Source: Bacteroidota bacterium
GTDB lineage: Bacteria; Bacteroidota; Bacteroidia; AKYH767-A; 2013-40CM-41-45
Assembly: GCA_026391975.1 (NCBI GenBank)
Contig: JAPLDB010000070.1
Coordinates: forward strand, 1 to 55,833
DNA length: 55,833 nucleotides
Direction: 5' to 3'
Shown: positions 34,763-42,884 of the stretch, piece by piece
Numbering within the stretch: position 1 is the first letter of the stretch
Layout: the number at the start of each line of letters is the position of its first letter
Notes under the pieces: generated by a model
Seen by the model: only the letters and a program-made list of their open reading frames with translations
The model's database searches: none
What the model was told of the DNA's origin: nothing
Position numbers and translations under genes: made by a program

Positions 34763-35623
34763 TTATTCCGTTACTTTCTTCTTGCGTGGGCGTTTGCCTG
34801 CAGCAGTGGCGGCAATGGTTTCAGGGGCAATGCCTGTTACAGCAGCTACCTCTTCGTCATCTGCTGCGATCTCTTTTGGCTTGGCTTCAACCATTACTTC
34901 TTCTTCTGAAGCTTTGGCTTCTGCATCCTTGTCCATCTTGCGTTCGCCCAAACCTTCTTCGATCGCGGCAACCATTACGTCAACGATAATTCCAATGCTC
35001 TTGGTTGCATCGTCATTTGCAGGAATTGCAAAATCTACCTGTGTAGGATCTGTATTGGTATCAGTGATAGCGAATGTAGGTATGTTCAGCTTTTGTGCTT
35101 CAGCAACTGCAATGTGCTCCTTCATGATATCCACGATGAAGATCGCAGCCGGAAGACGGGTAAGGTCAGTGATGCTTCCAAGGAAGTGTTCCATCTTGGC
35201 TTTCTGACGTGTGATCTGCAAACGCTCTTTCTTGGAGATGTTCTCAAATGTTCCGTCTGTAGCCATCTTATCGAAACCTGTCATTTTCTTTACTGACTTG
35301 CGCACAGTAGCGAAGTTGGTAAGCATTCCGCCCGGCCATCTTTCAGTGATGTAAGGCATTCCTACTTTCTTGGCAGCGTTGGAAACGATTTCCTTTGCTT
35401 GCTTCTTCGTAGCTACAAAAAGAATTTTGCGTCCCGATTTTGCAATCTGTTTCAATCCTGCAGCAGCTTCATCAAGCTTCACCACAGTTTTATTGAGGTC
35501 AATGATGTGGATACCGCGGCTTTCCATGAAAATATAAGGAGCCATTTTCGGATTCCATTTGCTCTTCAGGTGACCGAAGTGCGCGCCTGCTTCGAGAAGC
35601 TGATCGTAAGATACTCTTGACAT
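34763..35623 (-). CDS. rpsB: 30S ribosomal protein S2
   Basis: The protein has 286 aa. Core motifs are 'YDQLLEAGAHFGHLKSKWNP', 'GIHIIDLNKTVVKLDEAA', 'ITERWPGGMLTNFATVRKSV' and 'PTFAITDTNTDPTQVDFAIP'. After about residue 230 there is the Lys/Glu/Ala-rich extension, ending 'TAAGKRPRKKKVTE', that is usual in Bacteroidota S2. It belongs to the rplM-rpsI-rpsB-tsf operon. Confidence 0.98.
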   Translation of the reverse strand: MSRVSYDQLLEAGAHFGHLKSKWNPKMAPYIFMESRGIHIIDLNKTVVKLDEAAAGLKQIAKSGRKILFVATKKQAKEIVSNAAKKVGMPYITERWPGGMLTNFATVRKSVKKMTGFDKMATDGTFENISKKERLQITRQKAKMEHFLGSITDLTRLPAAIFIVDIMKEHIAVAEAQKLNIPTFAITDTNTDPTQVDFAIPANDDATKSIGIIVDVMVAAIEEGLGERKMDKDAEAKASEEEVMVEAKPKEIAADDEEVAAVTGIAPETIAATAAGKRPRKKKVTE

Positions 35624-35734
35624 ATGTTACTAATTACTAATTTTTACTAATTTACTAAATACTAATTTGGACGTGGTACTTAAATCGAATGTCATACGTA
35701 CCATTTGTATATTCGTATGCATTCGTATTTGGTA

Positions 35735-36115
35735 CTATCGTTTAGAGAACTGGAAGCGTTTCCGTGCCTTCTTTTGTCCCGGTTTTTTACGCTCCACCAT
35801 GCGGGGATCGCGGGTCATCAGGCCTTTTGCTCTCAAAGGCGGTTTGTTATTTTCATCCACCTTCACCAGTGCACGTGCAATGGCAAGACGAATGGCTTCT
35901 GCCTGTCCTGTGTAACCGCCACCTTCAACATTTACATTGATATCGTAAATGTCTTTCTGGTTAATGGTTTCCTGAGCCTGATTAATAATGTATTGAAGGG
36001 GACCAGTTGTGAAATAGTCTTTGTAATCCTTCTTATTAATAGTGATGGTGCCTTTACCCGGCTCCATGTAAATGCGGGCAATGCTTGTTTTTCTTCTGCC
36101 GATAGCGTGAATCAT
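35735..36115 (-). CDS. rpsI: 30S ribosomal protein S9
   Basis: The protein has 126 aa. 'IHAIGRRKTSIARIYMEPGK' at the N-terminus, 'GGYTGQAEAIRLAIARALVK' in the middle and the basic tail 'VERKKPGQKKARKRFQFSKR' that reaches the P-site tRNA are all present. It begins 15 bases after rplM. The 111-base gap to rpsB has ACTAAT and CGTA-type word repeats. Confidence 0.98.
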   Translation of the reverse strand: MIHAIGRRKTSIARIYMEPGKGTITINKKDYKDYFTTGPLQYIINQAQETINQKDIYDINVNVEGGGYTGQAEAIRLAIARALVKVDENNKPPLRAKGLMTRDPRMVERKKPGQKKARKRFQFSKR

Positions 36116-36130
36116 TCGGATATCTGTTGA

Positions 36131-36577
36131 TTAAGAGAATTTAACTTCTTTTGGTTTCTGTGCTGCATGTGGATGCTCAGTTCCTGCATATACATGAAGG
36201 TTGCGGAAAATTTCTGCGCCAAGCTTGGTTTTTGGCAACATCATCCTCACAGCATGTTCGATCATGAATTCAGGTTTTTTCTTCATCATAAGCGTAGGAG
36301 TAGAAAAACGCTGTCCGCCCGGATAACCTGTGTAGCGTACATATTCTTTCATGTTCCATTTCTTTCCTGTGAGCTTAACTTTCTCGCAGTTGATGATGAT
36401 CACATTGTCACCACAGTCAACGTGCGGTGTGTAGTTCGTTTTGTTTTTTCCACGTAACATGACAGCGACATTTGAAGACAAACGACCCAGAATCTGGTCT
36501 TTGGCATCAATGATCACCCAGTTTTTGGTCACCGTTTTTACATTTGCATGCACGGTTTTGTAACTATTCAGTTCCAC
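36131..36577 (-). CDS. rplM: 50S ribosomal protein L13
   Basis: The protein has 148 aa. Typical blocks are 'WVIIDAKDQILGRLSSNVAV', 'LRGKNKTNYTPHVDCGDNVI', 'HTGYPGG'-type sequence (here YTGYPGG), 'AVRMMLPKTKLGAEIFRNLH' and 'VYAGTEHPHAAQKP'. First gene of the operon, with a consensus promoter and a 5' hairpin just upstream. Confidence 0.98.
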   Translation of the reverse strand: MELNSYKTVHANVKTVTKNWVIIDAKDQILGRLSSNVAVMLRGKNKTNYTPHVDCGDNVIIINCEKVKLTGKKWNMKEYVRYTGYPGGQRFSTPTLMMKKKPEFMIEHAVRMMLPKTKLGAEIFRNLHVYAGTEHPHAAQKPKEVKFS

Positions 36578-36611
36578 TTCTTTACTGATTTAAAGGGTTT
36601 TACAATTAAAA

Positions 36612-36630
36612 TCCCCCATATTTTGGGGGA
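36612..36630 (-). promoter_or_regulatory. 5' stem-loop of the rplM transcript
   Basis: TCCCCC-aaaatat-GGGGGA on the reverse strand, followed by TTTTAATT, lies directly after the -7 box, so it would be at the very 5' end of the mRNA. It could be an L13-type feedback leader, an attenuator or a stability hairpin. Confidence 0.6.
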
Positions 36631-36632
36631 CG

Positions 36633-36663
36633 CAAAAGTATAAATCTTTTCTTATTGAGCAAA
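36633..36663 (-). promoter_or_regulatory. Consensus Bacteroidota promoter of rplM-rpsI-rpsB-tsf
   Basis: On the reverse strand TTTG (36660-36663), exactly 19 bases, then TACTTTTG (36633-36640). This is a perfect match to TTTG-N19-TAnnTTTG and the best promoter in the window. Confidence 0.85.
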
Positions 36664-36780
36664 CATTGCTTTAAATATTATTAAAGAGGGGGTTGTGGAG
36701 GAAGAAAGCTGACAATGGAACGCTTATTTGTTATGATTATGATGATAAAAATGATCTAAAATCTTATAAAATCATAACCA

Positions 36781-38589
36781 TCATAATGGATCAGCATTCG
36801 TTTTTTGCGTAAAATGAGCGATTACAAGCTCGCTTTTTGATTTGCCAATGATTTCCGCCAATTCCTCCTGACCGGCTTCTTTAATCCTTTTCACCGATTT
36901 GAAGTGCCGCAGGAGCTCATCGGCTGTCTTTTCTCCAATGCCTTTTATTTCATGTAACTCCGTCTTTACGAACGCTTTACTTCTCTTATTTCGGTGGTGT
37001 GTGATGCCAAAGCGGTGGGCTTCATCTCTGATATTCTGGATTACCCGAAGCGTTTCGGATTTTTTGTCCAGATAAAGCGGAGCAGAATCTCCAGGATAAT
37101 ATATCTCTTCCAGTTTTTTGGCGATTCCAATTACAGCAATTTTTCCCCTGAGATCTAATTTTTCCAGACTGCTCAATGCTGCGCTAAGTTGTCCCTTGCC
37201 TCCATCAATAACGATAAGCTGCGGAAGTTCCTGCGCTTCTTCTGTCATTCGCTTGTATCTCCTGAAAACAATTTCTTCCATTGAAGCAAAATCATCAGGT
37301 CCTTCAACCGTCTTTATATTAAAGTGCCTGTATTCTTTTTTTGATGGCTTGGCATTTCTGAAAACTGTTAACGCAGCAACAGCAAAGTCGCCCTGGAAAT
37401 TAGAGTTATCGAAACACTCAATATGACGCGGAAGGTCTTTCAGTCGCAAATCTTTTTTCATGACTTCCAGTAAACGCAGCACTTTGTTCTCCGGATTCGT
37501 TTTTTCAAACTGAAGTTGTTTCTCCTGAATATAATAATGAACATTTTTTTCAGAGAGCAACAGCAAATGTTTTTTGTCTCCGATCTTCGGAACCGTGATC
37601 TCAACATCTTTTATTTCAAGGTCAAGATGAAAAGGCAAAATAAGTTCCGTGGAATCACTGCTGAAACGTTCGCGCAATTCGGCAATGGCCAATTCAAGTA
37701 ATTCTTCTTTCGTTTCGTCCAGCTTTTTTTTCAATTCAACTGTGTGTGCCTGGATAATGGATCCATTCATCACCTTCAAAAAATTCACCACGGCAAAGTC
37801 TTCTTCAACTTTAATAGAGAACACGTCTACATTATGTATGGCAGGATTAACGATCACACTCTTCTTATGGAACTTGTCCAGCCTGTCCAGTTTTTCTTTG
37901 ATCTGCTGCGCCTCTTCATACTCAAATTTTTCAGCATGCTGCTGCATCTGATCATTCAGGTGTCCGATCACTGAGTTGATATTCCCTTTTAATATCAGTC
38001 TGATGTGCTGAATATTTGCATTGTACTCTTCTTCTTTTTGCAAGCCCTCGCAGGGTCCTTTGCAATTGCCAATGTGAAATTCCAGGCAGACTTTGAATTT
38101 CTTCTTCGCTATATTTTCAGGAGAGAGATTGTAGCTGCAGGTTCGTAATTTATAAAGCTGTGAAAAGAGATCAAGCAGGGTTTCTATCATCCGCACAGAA
38201 GTATATGGACCGAAATATTCCGATCCGTCCCTGATCAGCGTCCGCGTATAAAACACCCGCGGGAAATTTTCTTTTTTAATGCAGATCCAGGGATAAGTTT
38301 TATCGTCTCTTAGATTCACATTGTATTTCGGCTGGTGCTTTTTGATGAGGTTGTTCTCCAGCAGCAAAGCATCCATTTCTGTTTCTACCACAATTGTCTT
38401 GATGTCAGATATCTGCCGCACCATCACCTGCGTCTTCCCTGAATCATGTTCCTTGTGAAAATAACTGCTCACCCTTTTCTTCAGCGACTTGGCCTTGCCT
38501 ACATAGATAAGCCGCCCGTCCTTGTCATAGAACTGGTACACACCCGGACTTTCGGGGAGAACGGACAAATGATGCTGATAATCAAACAT
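36781..38589 (-). CDS. uvrC: UvrABC excinuclease subunit C
   Basis: The protein has 602 aa, the normal length. The N-terminal GIY-YIG nuclease ('LPESPGVYQFYDKDGRLIYV', 'GKAKSLKKRVSSYFHK') makes the 3' cut. The Cys-containing and UVR region lies near residues 165-240, the RNase H-like 5' nuclease near 390-540 ('HIECFDNSNFQGDFAVAALT', 'LIVIDGGKGQLSAALSSL'), and a helix-hairpin-helix pair closes the protein ('LHEIKGIGEKTADELLRHFK'). It acts with UvrA and UvrB in nucleotide excision repair. Confidence 0.98.
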   Translation of the reverse strand: MFDYQHHLSVLPESPGVYQFYDKDGRLIYVGKAKSLKKRVSSYFHKEHDSGKTQVMVRQISDIKTIVVETEMDALLLENNLIKKHQPKYNVNLRDDKTYPWICIKKENFPRVFYTRTLIRDGSEYFGPYTSVRMIETLLDLFSQLYKLRTCSYNLSPENIAKKKFKVCLEFHIGNCKGPCEGLQKEEEYNANIQHIRLILKGNINSVIGHLNDQMQQHAEKFEYEEAQQIKEKLDRLDKFHKKSVIVNPAIHNVDVFSIKVEEDFAVVNFLKVMNGSIIQAHTVELKKKLDETKEELLELAIAELRERFSSDSTELILPFHLDLEIKDVEITVPKIGDKKHLLLLSEKNVHYYIQEKQLQFEKTNPENKVLRLLEVMKKDLRLKDLPRHIECFDNSNFQGDFAVAALTVFRNAKPSKKEYRHFNIKTVEGPDDFASMEEIVFRRYKRMTEEAQELPQLIVIDGGKGQLSAALSSLEKLDLRGKIAVIGIAKKLEEIYYPGDSAPLYLDKKSETLRVIQNIRDEAHRFGITHHRNKRSKAFVKTELHEIKGIGEKTADELLRHFKSVKRIKEAGQEELAEIIGKSKSELVIAHFTQKTNADPL

Positions 38590-38636
38590 TGAAATTTTTC
38601 AGAGGTGACGAAATTAGTTCAAAATCTATTACCACA

Positions 38637-38729
38637 TCGAATAGCGAATCTCCTCCGAATATACGAATTGCGAATACCATGTGTCGAATTCGTATTTCGC
38701 ATATTCGATTGATTTTATTCGCTATTCGA
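38637..38729. repeat. Inverted repeat of CGAAT words between divergent genes
   Basis: TCGAATAGCGAAT (38637-38649) and ATTCGCTATTCGA (38717-38729) pair perfectly, and the inner parts (CGAATATACGAATTGCG / CGCATATTCG) pair further. It lies upstream of both uvrC and the small plus-strand gene. Confidence 0.8.
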
Positions 38730-38749
38730 CGGGATAATCGGAATTTAAA

Positions 38750-38757
38750 TATCTTTG
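38750..38757 (+). promoter_or_regulatory. -7 box (TATCTTTG) for the 89-aa gene
   Basis: Exact TAnnTTTG, 17 bases before the ATG at 38775. TTCG at a spacing of 21 is a weak -33 candidate and lies in the inverted repeat. Confidence 0.5.
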
Positions 38758-38774
38758 AAACTTAATCATCAACA

Positions 38775-39044
38775 ATGGACCGATACATCATCATCTCCGA
38801 ACATACAGCCGAAGACTGCCGTATGGTCGTTAAGGAATTTGTGCATTATCACGCAGGATTTTTAACAAACTTTGAGTGGGGGTGCTACGATAACGACCAC
38901 CATGCATATACAATCCTCGAAGCAGAAAATCATGCACAGGCATTGATGGCTGTTCCTCCTGCTTTAAGAAACAAAGCGCGCGCCATCAAACTCACACACT
39001 TTAAGCCGAGAGAAGGGAAGGACACGGCGCACCAGTCTGCTTAA
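38775..39044 (+). CDS. Small conserved-looking protein, function unknown
   Basis: The protein has 89 aa, with no signal or membrane segment. The sequence 'YIIISEHTAEDCRMVVKEF', 'NFEWGCYDNDHHAYTILEAE', 'NHAQALMAVPPALRNKARAI' looks like a compact alpha/beta (ferredoxin-like, dimeric barrel) fold in which a strand, helix, two strands and a second helix alternate. I do not recognise a named family. It has its own promoter box and stands alone before the VOC gene. Confidence 0.65.
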   Translation: MDRYIIISEHTAEDCRMVVKEFVHYHAGFLTNFEWGCYDNDHHAYTILEAENHAQALMAVPPALRNKARAIKLTHFKPREGKDTAHQSA

Positions 39045-39200
39045 TCAACTGGTCTTTTTCGTTGGTATTTTTTGATTAGCCCCTAACCTGAATTGGACGC
39101 TACATTCCGTGACCAATGATTTTTTTTTCCTCCAATGTCCTGATCTACCGACCTCATTCGTTATCAGGTTATATTCAAAACAATATAAAATAATATTTAA

Positions 39201-39581
39201 ATGAAAAAGGACGTAAACTCACTCAACTGGTTCGAGATTCCCGCTAAAAACATCAAGCGCTCTAAGAAATTCTATGAAAACATTTTCGGAATTAAAATGG
39301 AAGAAATGGAAATGAATGGCATGCAAATGGCTTTCTTCCCGTGGAAGGAAGGTTCAGGAAAGGCAAACGGGGGACTGGTACAAAGCAAAATGCACAAGCC
39401 AAGCAAAGATGGAGCGGTAATTTACCTGAATGCAAATCCAAAGCTGGATAAAGTGCTTGCTAAAATTCCTAAAGCGGGAGGAAAAGTTGTGATGCCGAAA
39501 ATGCAGGCAGGCGACTTTGGGTTCATGGCTTTTTTTATTGATTCTGAAGGTAACAGGGTTGCGCTGCATTCACAAAAATAA
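39201..39581 (+). CDS. VOC (glyoxalase/bleomycin-resistance) family protein
   Basis: The protein has 126 aa. The paired beta-alpha-beta-beta-beta modules of the VOC fold are visible: 'WFEIPAKNIKRSKKFYENIF', 'MQMAFFPWKEGSGKANGGLV', then 'AVIYLNANPKLDKVLAKIPK', 'AGGKVVMPKM' and 'FMAFFIDSEGNRVALHS'. The final Glu of the metal site aligns with D/E-SEGNR. It resembles small-molecule lyases or binding proteins. VOC and YciI genes commonly occur beside ECF42-type sigma genes, as here. Confidence 0.85.
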   Translation: MKKDVNSLNWFEIPAKNIKRSKKFYENIFGIKMEEMEMNGMQMAFFPWKEGSGKANGGLVQSKMHKPSKDGAVIYLNANPKLDKVLAKIPKAGGKVVMPKMQAGDFGFMAFFIDSEGNRVALHSQK

Positions 39582-39663
39582 TTTTTAGACAGATGTCCTG
39601 AATTGCCCCAGGCATTCGTCTTACAGATAATTCAAATAATTAAATCTAAAAAAACCAAGTAAA

Positions 39664-40005
39664 ATGGAAAAGTTCATGTATTTATTTCGCGGAGGAATGG
39701 CCGGCGAACAAGCTGCAAACGTGCCACAGGATCACATGCAAAAATGGATGAAGTGGATGGAGTCGCTTGCTGAAAAAGGGATTATGGTCGGTGGAGAGCC
39801 ACTGGTGCCAACCGGCAAACAGGTGAATGGCTCAAAGAAGGTCGTAACCGACGGGCCGTTTATTGAAGCCAAAGAACTCGTCGGCGGATATCTCATCGTA
39901 AATGCCAAAGACATTAATGACGCAGTGGAAATATCCAAGGGCTGTCCGATTTTTGAAGTTGATGGCAAACTGGAGGTTCGTCCGATTCAGAAAATGGAGA
40001 TGTAA
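39664..40005 (+). CDS. YciI/DGPF-domain protein
   Basis: The protein has 113 aa. 'KFMYLFRGGM', 'MQKWMKWMESLAEKGIMVGG', 'VTDGPFIEAKELVGGYLIV' (the DGPF signature, here TDGPFIE) and 'EISKGCPIFEVDGKLEVRPI' fill the dimeric alpha/beta barrel of the YCII family. DGPF proteins are the standard neighbours of ECF42 sigma factors and are often in their regulon, but their biochemical role is not established. Confidence 0.9.
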   Translation: MEKFMYLFRGGMAGEQAANVPQDHMQKWMKWMESLAEKGIMVGGEPLVPTGKQVNGSKKVVTDGPFIEAKELVGGYLIVNAKDINDAVEISKGCPIFEVDGKLEVRPIQKMEM

Positions 40006-40024
40006 TGTACGAAGTACTGATCAC

Positions 40025-40102
40025 TACGAATATACTAAGTACAAATTGCACAAATTAGAGTGATCGAACTTTAATGGAAAATCGGTAATTAGTATATTCG
40101 TA
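40025..40102. repeat. 13-bp perfect inverted repeat upstream of the sigma gene
   Basis: TACGAATATACTA (40025-40037) and TAGTATATTCGTA (40090-40102) are perfect inverted copies; the following TAATTAGTAATTAGTA adds more of the same words. It sits between the YciI and sigma genes and could terminate the former. Confidence 0.75.
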
Positions 40103-40123
40103 ATAATTAGTAATTAGTACCCG

Positions 40124-41386
40124 ATGAGTGATCAGCAAAATGTTTATAAAACAGTAGACCATCTTTTTCGTCACGAGTCGGGAAAGATGGTTTCTGTTTT
40201 AACGCGCATTTTCGGGTTCTCCAATATCGAGCAGGCTGAAGATATTGTGCAGGACACTTTATTGAAGGCGCTGGAGATCTGGAAGTGGGGAAAAATTCCT
40301 GACAACCCGCAGGCATGGTTGTACAAGGCTGCAAAGAATAAAGCCATCGACATCATCCGCAGGGAAAAGCTGAAGTATAAAATTGAAAATGAAATCGCAG
40401 TATTGCTTCATTCAGAATATTCTCTTGCGCCAAAGGTGAATGAGATGTTTACCGATGGAGAAATTAAAGACAGCCAGCTGCGAATGATGTTTGCCTGTTG
40501 TCATTCATCAATTTCACAGGAAGCACAGATCACACTAATGCTGAAAACACTCTGCGGACTCAGTGTAAAAGAAATCAGTAGTGCATTTCTTACAAATGAG
40601 GAAACCATCAGTAAGCGTCTTTATCGGACGAAGGTAAAAATCCGCGAAGAAAAAATTCCTATCGATTACCCCGGCGCAGGCGTCATGCCTCAGCGCATAG
40701 ATGCAGTACTCAAAACACTATATCTTCTTTTCAATGAAGGATACAATTCTTCTCATCCGGAAAAACTCATACGCGAAGACCTTTGTGAAGAGGCGATGCG
40801 CCTGGCAATCATGCTTTCTGAAAATTTTAAAACCAACCTCCCGCAAACAAATGCTTTGCTTGCACTGATGTGCTTCCAGGTTTCCCGTTTCGGTTCGCGG
40901 CTCGACGACAAAGGGATGATCATATTACTGAAAGATCAGGACAGAAAAACGTGGAATAAATTCCTTATTCAAAAGGGAAATGAATACATGACACATGCAT
41001 CATCAGGAGACAGCTACCATGATTTCCATATTGAAGCCGGTATTGCTTCCATCCATGCCAATGCAGCAGCATATGATCAAACCAACTGGCAGATCATTCT
41101 TGGCCTTTACGATTCTCTCTTCATTCGAACTAATAATCCTCTTGTTGCCCTCAACCGCTGTCTGGTTCTTGCAGAGTTGGAAGGACCATCCATAGCAATA
41201 GAGGAACTTTTGAAGATGAATGGACTCTCGGAAAATTGTCACTACCATGCTTCCCTTGGAGAAATGTATTTTAGGTCCGGAGAAAAGACCGAGGCAAAAA
41301 AATATTTTTTAAAAGCACTCGATTTAACAACTTCAAATGCGGAGGCGGATTTAATCAGACGGAAACTTAGTTTATTGGAAAGCTAA
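40124..41386 (+). CDS. ECF42-type RNA polymerase sigma factor with long C-terminal domain
   Basis: The protein has 420 aa, more than twice the usual ECF length. Residues about 5-75 are region 2 ('FSNIEQAEDIVQDTLLKALE', 'NPQAWLYKAAKNKAIDIIRR'). Region 4 is about 120-180 ('MLKTLCGLSVKEISSAFLTN', 'EETISKRLYRTKVKIREEKI'). The rest is the TPR-like domain of this group ('LYLLFNEGYNSSHPEKLIRE', 'FQVSRFGSRLDDKGMIILL', 'NNPLVALNRCLVLAELEGPS'), believed to replace an anti-sigma factor in controlling activity. The adjacent DGPF gene is the expected partner. Confidence 0.93.
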   Translation: MSDQQNVYKTVDHLFRHESGKMVSVLTRIFGFSNIEQAEDIVQDTLLKALEIWKWGKIPDNPQAWLYKAAKNKAIDIIRREKLKYKIENEIAVLLHSEYSLAPKVNEMFTDGEIKDSQLRMMFACCHSSISQEAQITLMLKTLCGLSVKEISSAFLTNEETISKRLYRTKVKIREEKIPIDYPGAGVMPQRIDAVLKTLYLLFNEGYNSSHPEKLIREDLCEEAMRLAIMLSENFKTNLPQTNALLALMCFQVSRFGSRLDDKGMIILLKDQDRKTWNKFLIQKGNEYMTHASSGDSYHDFHIEAGIASIHANAAAYDQTNWQIILGLYDSLFIRTNNPLVALNRCLVLAELEGPSIAIEELLKMNGLSENCHYHASLGEMYFRSGEKTEAKKYFLKALDLTTSNAEADLIRRKLSLLES

Positions 41387-41435
41387 AACCAATTTCATTG
41401 AAAAATATTTATTGCCTGTATAACGTGGAATAGAT

Positions 41436-41443
41436 TATTTTTG
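41436..41443 (+). promoter_or_regulatory. -7 box (TATTTTTG) of the kinase / regulator-reductase operon
   Basis: Exact TAnnTTTG, 19 bases before the ATG at 41463. ATTG at a spacing of about 21 is a weak -33 candidate. Confidence 0.5.
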
Positions 41444-41462
41444 AAGATAATTTTTTAACCCC

Positions 41463-42884
41463 ATGCAACCAGCCACCATTGAAGAACTCAGAAAAGTCAT
41501 TTGCCTCACGGACTTGCCGAAGGAACATTTGCAATGGATCCTCGAGCATGGCGAGGTTTCGGAACATGCAGATGGGGATCTTATTATAAAGACCGGCGAC
41601 CCCATAGACGAAATGATTATGGCCCTTGAAGGCAAAGGTCATTTCTATATGAATGTGAATGGCAAACTTGTATTCTATTTTACTTTTGAAAATGATGTGC
41701 AGACAGGTGGCGTAGGTGGATTGCTGCCTTATTCACGCATGAAAATATCACCTGGAGATAATTTCGCTGTTGGAAAAGTGCGGTTATTCCGCCTCCACAA
41801 AAAACATTTCAGGGAACTTGAACAGCTCAATCCTGAATTTATCCAACGGCTCATCGGTTATATGACGGAACGCGCCCGGCATTTCGCAACAGAAAAACTG
41901 CAGCAGGAAAAAGTTGGTGCATTGGGTCAGCTTGCTGCCGGCATTGCACACGAGCTGAATAATCCCGCCGCTGCCATAAACAGGATTTCTTCTGAACTCA
42001 TCAAACGCCTCATGCAGAATTATGATCTTACAGAAAGATTGATGCGGGATCATGTAAAGCCTGAGTTTATAACAAGTGCAAGACAATTAGCGGAAGAAAA
42101 AAAAGCAGTCATTACCCAAAAAATAATGCTTACCGCCATGCAACGCCTCGACAGGGAAGACGAGATCAATGCATGGCTTGAGAAAAACAGCGCATCCGAC
42201 GGACAAGTCGCAGAGACATTCACCGATACAGGGATTACCATTAATGATCTGGAGAAAATCAGTAACAGTGTCGGCAAGGAAGCGCTTCCGGATGTACTTC
42301 AATGGCTGGAGAACAACCTCAGCTCTCAACGTATATTGAAAGATCTTGATGATGCCTCATGCCGCATTTCAAATTTAGTTGGAGCAATAAAAAGTCATGT
42401 TCACATGGACCGCACCAGTGACATGCAGCCCACAAATATTCATAAGGACCTGGAAAACACGCTTACGTTACTGGGCTATAAACTCCGTGAAAAAAATATT
42501 ACGGTGAGGAAAGATTTTTGTGCCGACATGCGTGAAATTCCTGCATACGTTGGTGAACTTAACCAGGTGTGGACCAACCTGCTTGACAATGCCATCTATG
42601 CTGTTCCGAAGAACGGAACAATCAGTGTTGAAACAAAATGTAGCCAGCATGACGTCATCGTTAAAGTAATTGATGGTGGAGCGGGCATCCCTGAAGAAAT
42701 CCAATCAAGGATCTTCGATCCTTTTTTCACTACAAAGAAACAGGGAGAAGGCACCGGCATCGGCCTTGACACAGTGATGCGAATTGTAAAGAGGCACAAC
42801 GCAGAAATAAAAGTTGTTTCAGTTCCGGGAAGAACTGTATTCACTGTTTGCATTCCATTCCCTAAAAAAGAAAATGCAGAATGA
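41463..42884 (+). CDS. Histidine kinase with N-terminal cyclic-nucleotide-binding-like domain
   Basis: The protein has 473 aa, without membrane segments. Residues about 15-135 resemble a cNMP-binding (Crp-type) domain ('LPKEHLQWILEHGEVSEHAD', 'GDLIIKTGDPIDEMIMALEG'). Residues about 150-220 hold the HisKA helix with phospho-acceptor His163 in 'GQLAAGIAHELNNPAAAINR'. The ATPase domain is at about 355-470, with N box 'NQVWTNLLDNAIYAVP', G1 'DGGAGIPEEIQSRIFDPFFT' and G2 'GEGTGIGLDTV'. It overlaps the next gene by 4 bases (ATGA), so the kinase and the regulator/reductase fusion form one two-component system. The signal bound by the N-terminal domain is unknown; cAMP is conceivable, given the adenylate cyclase at 48.9 kb. 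Confidence 0.92.
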   Translation: MQPATIEELRKVICLTDLPKEHLQWILEHGEVSEHADGDLIIKTGDPIDEMIMALEGKGHFYMNVNGKLVFYFTFENDVQTGGVGGLLPYSRMKISPGDNFAVGKVRLFRLHKKHFRELEQLNPEFIQRLIGYMTERARHFATEKLQQEKVGALGQLAAGIAHELNNPAAAINRISSELIKRLMQNYDLTERLMRDHVKPEFITSARQLAEEKKAVITQKIMLTAMQRLDREDEINAWLEKNSASDGQVAETFTDTGITINDLEKISNSVGKEALPDVLQWLENNLSSQRILKDLDDASCRISNLVGAIKSHVHMDRTSDMQPTNIHKDLENTLTLLGYKLREKNITVRKDFCADMREIPAYVGELNQVWTNLLDNAIYAVPKNGTISVETKCSQHDVIVKVIDGGAGIPEEIQSRIFDPFFTTKKQGEGTGIGLDTVMRIVKRHNAEIKVVSVPGRTVFTVCIPFPKKENAE

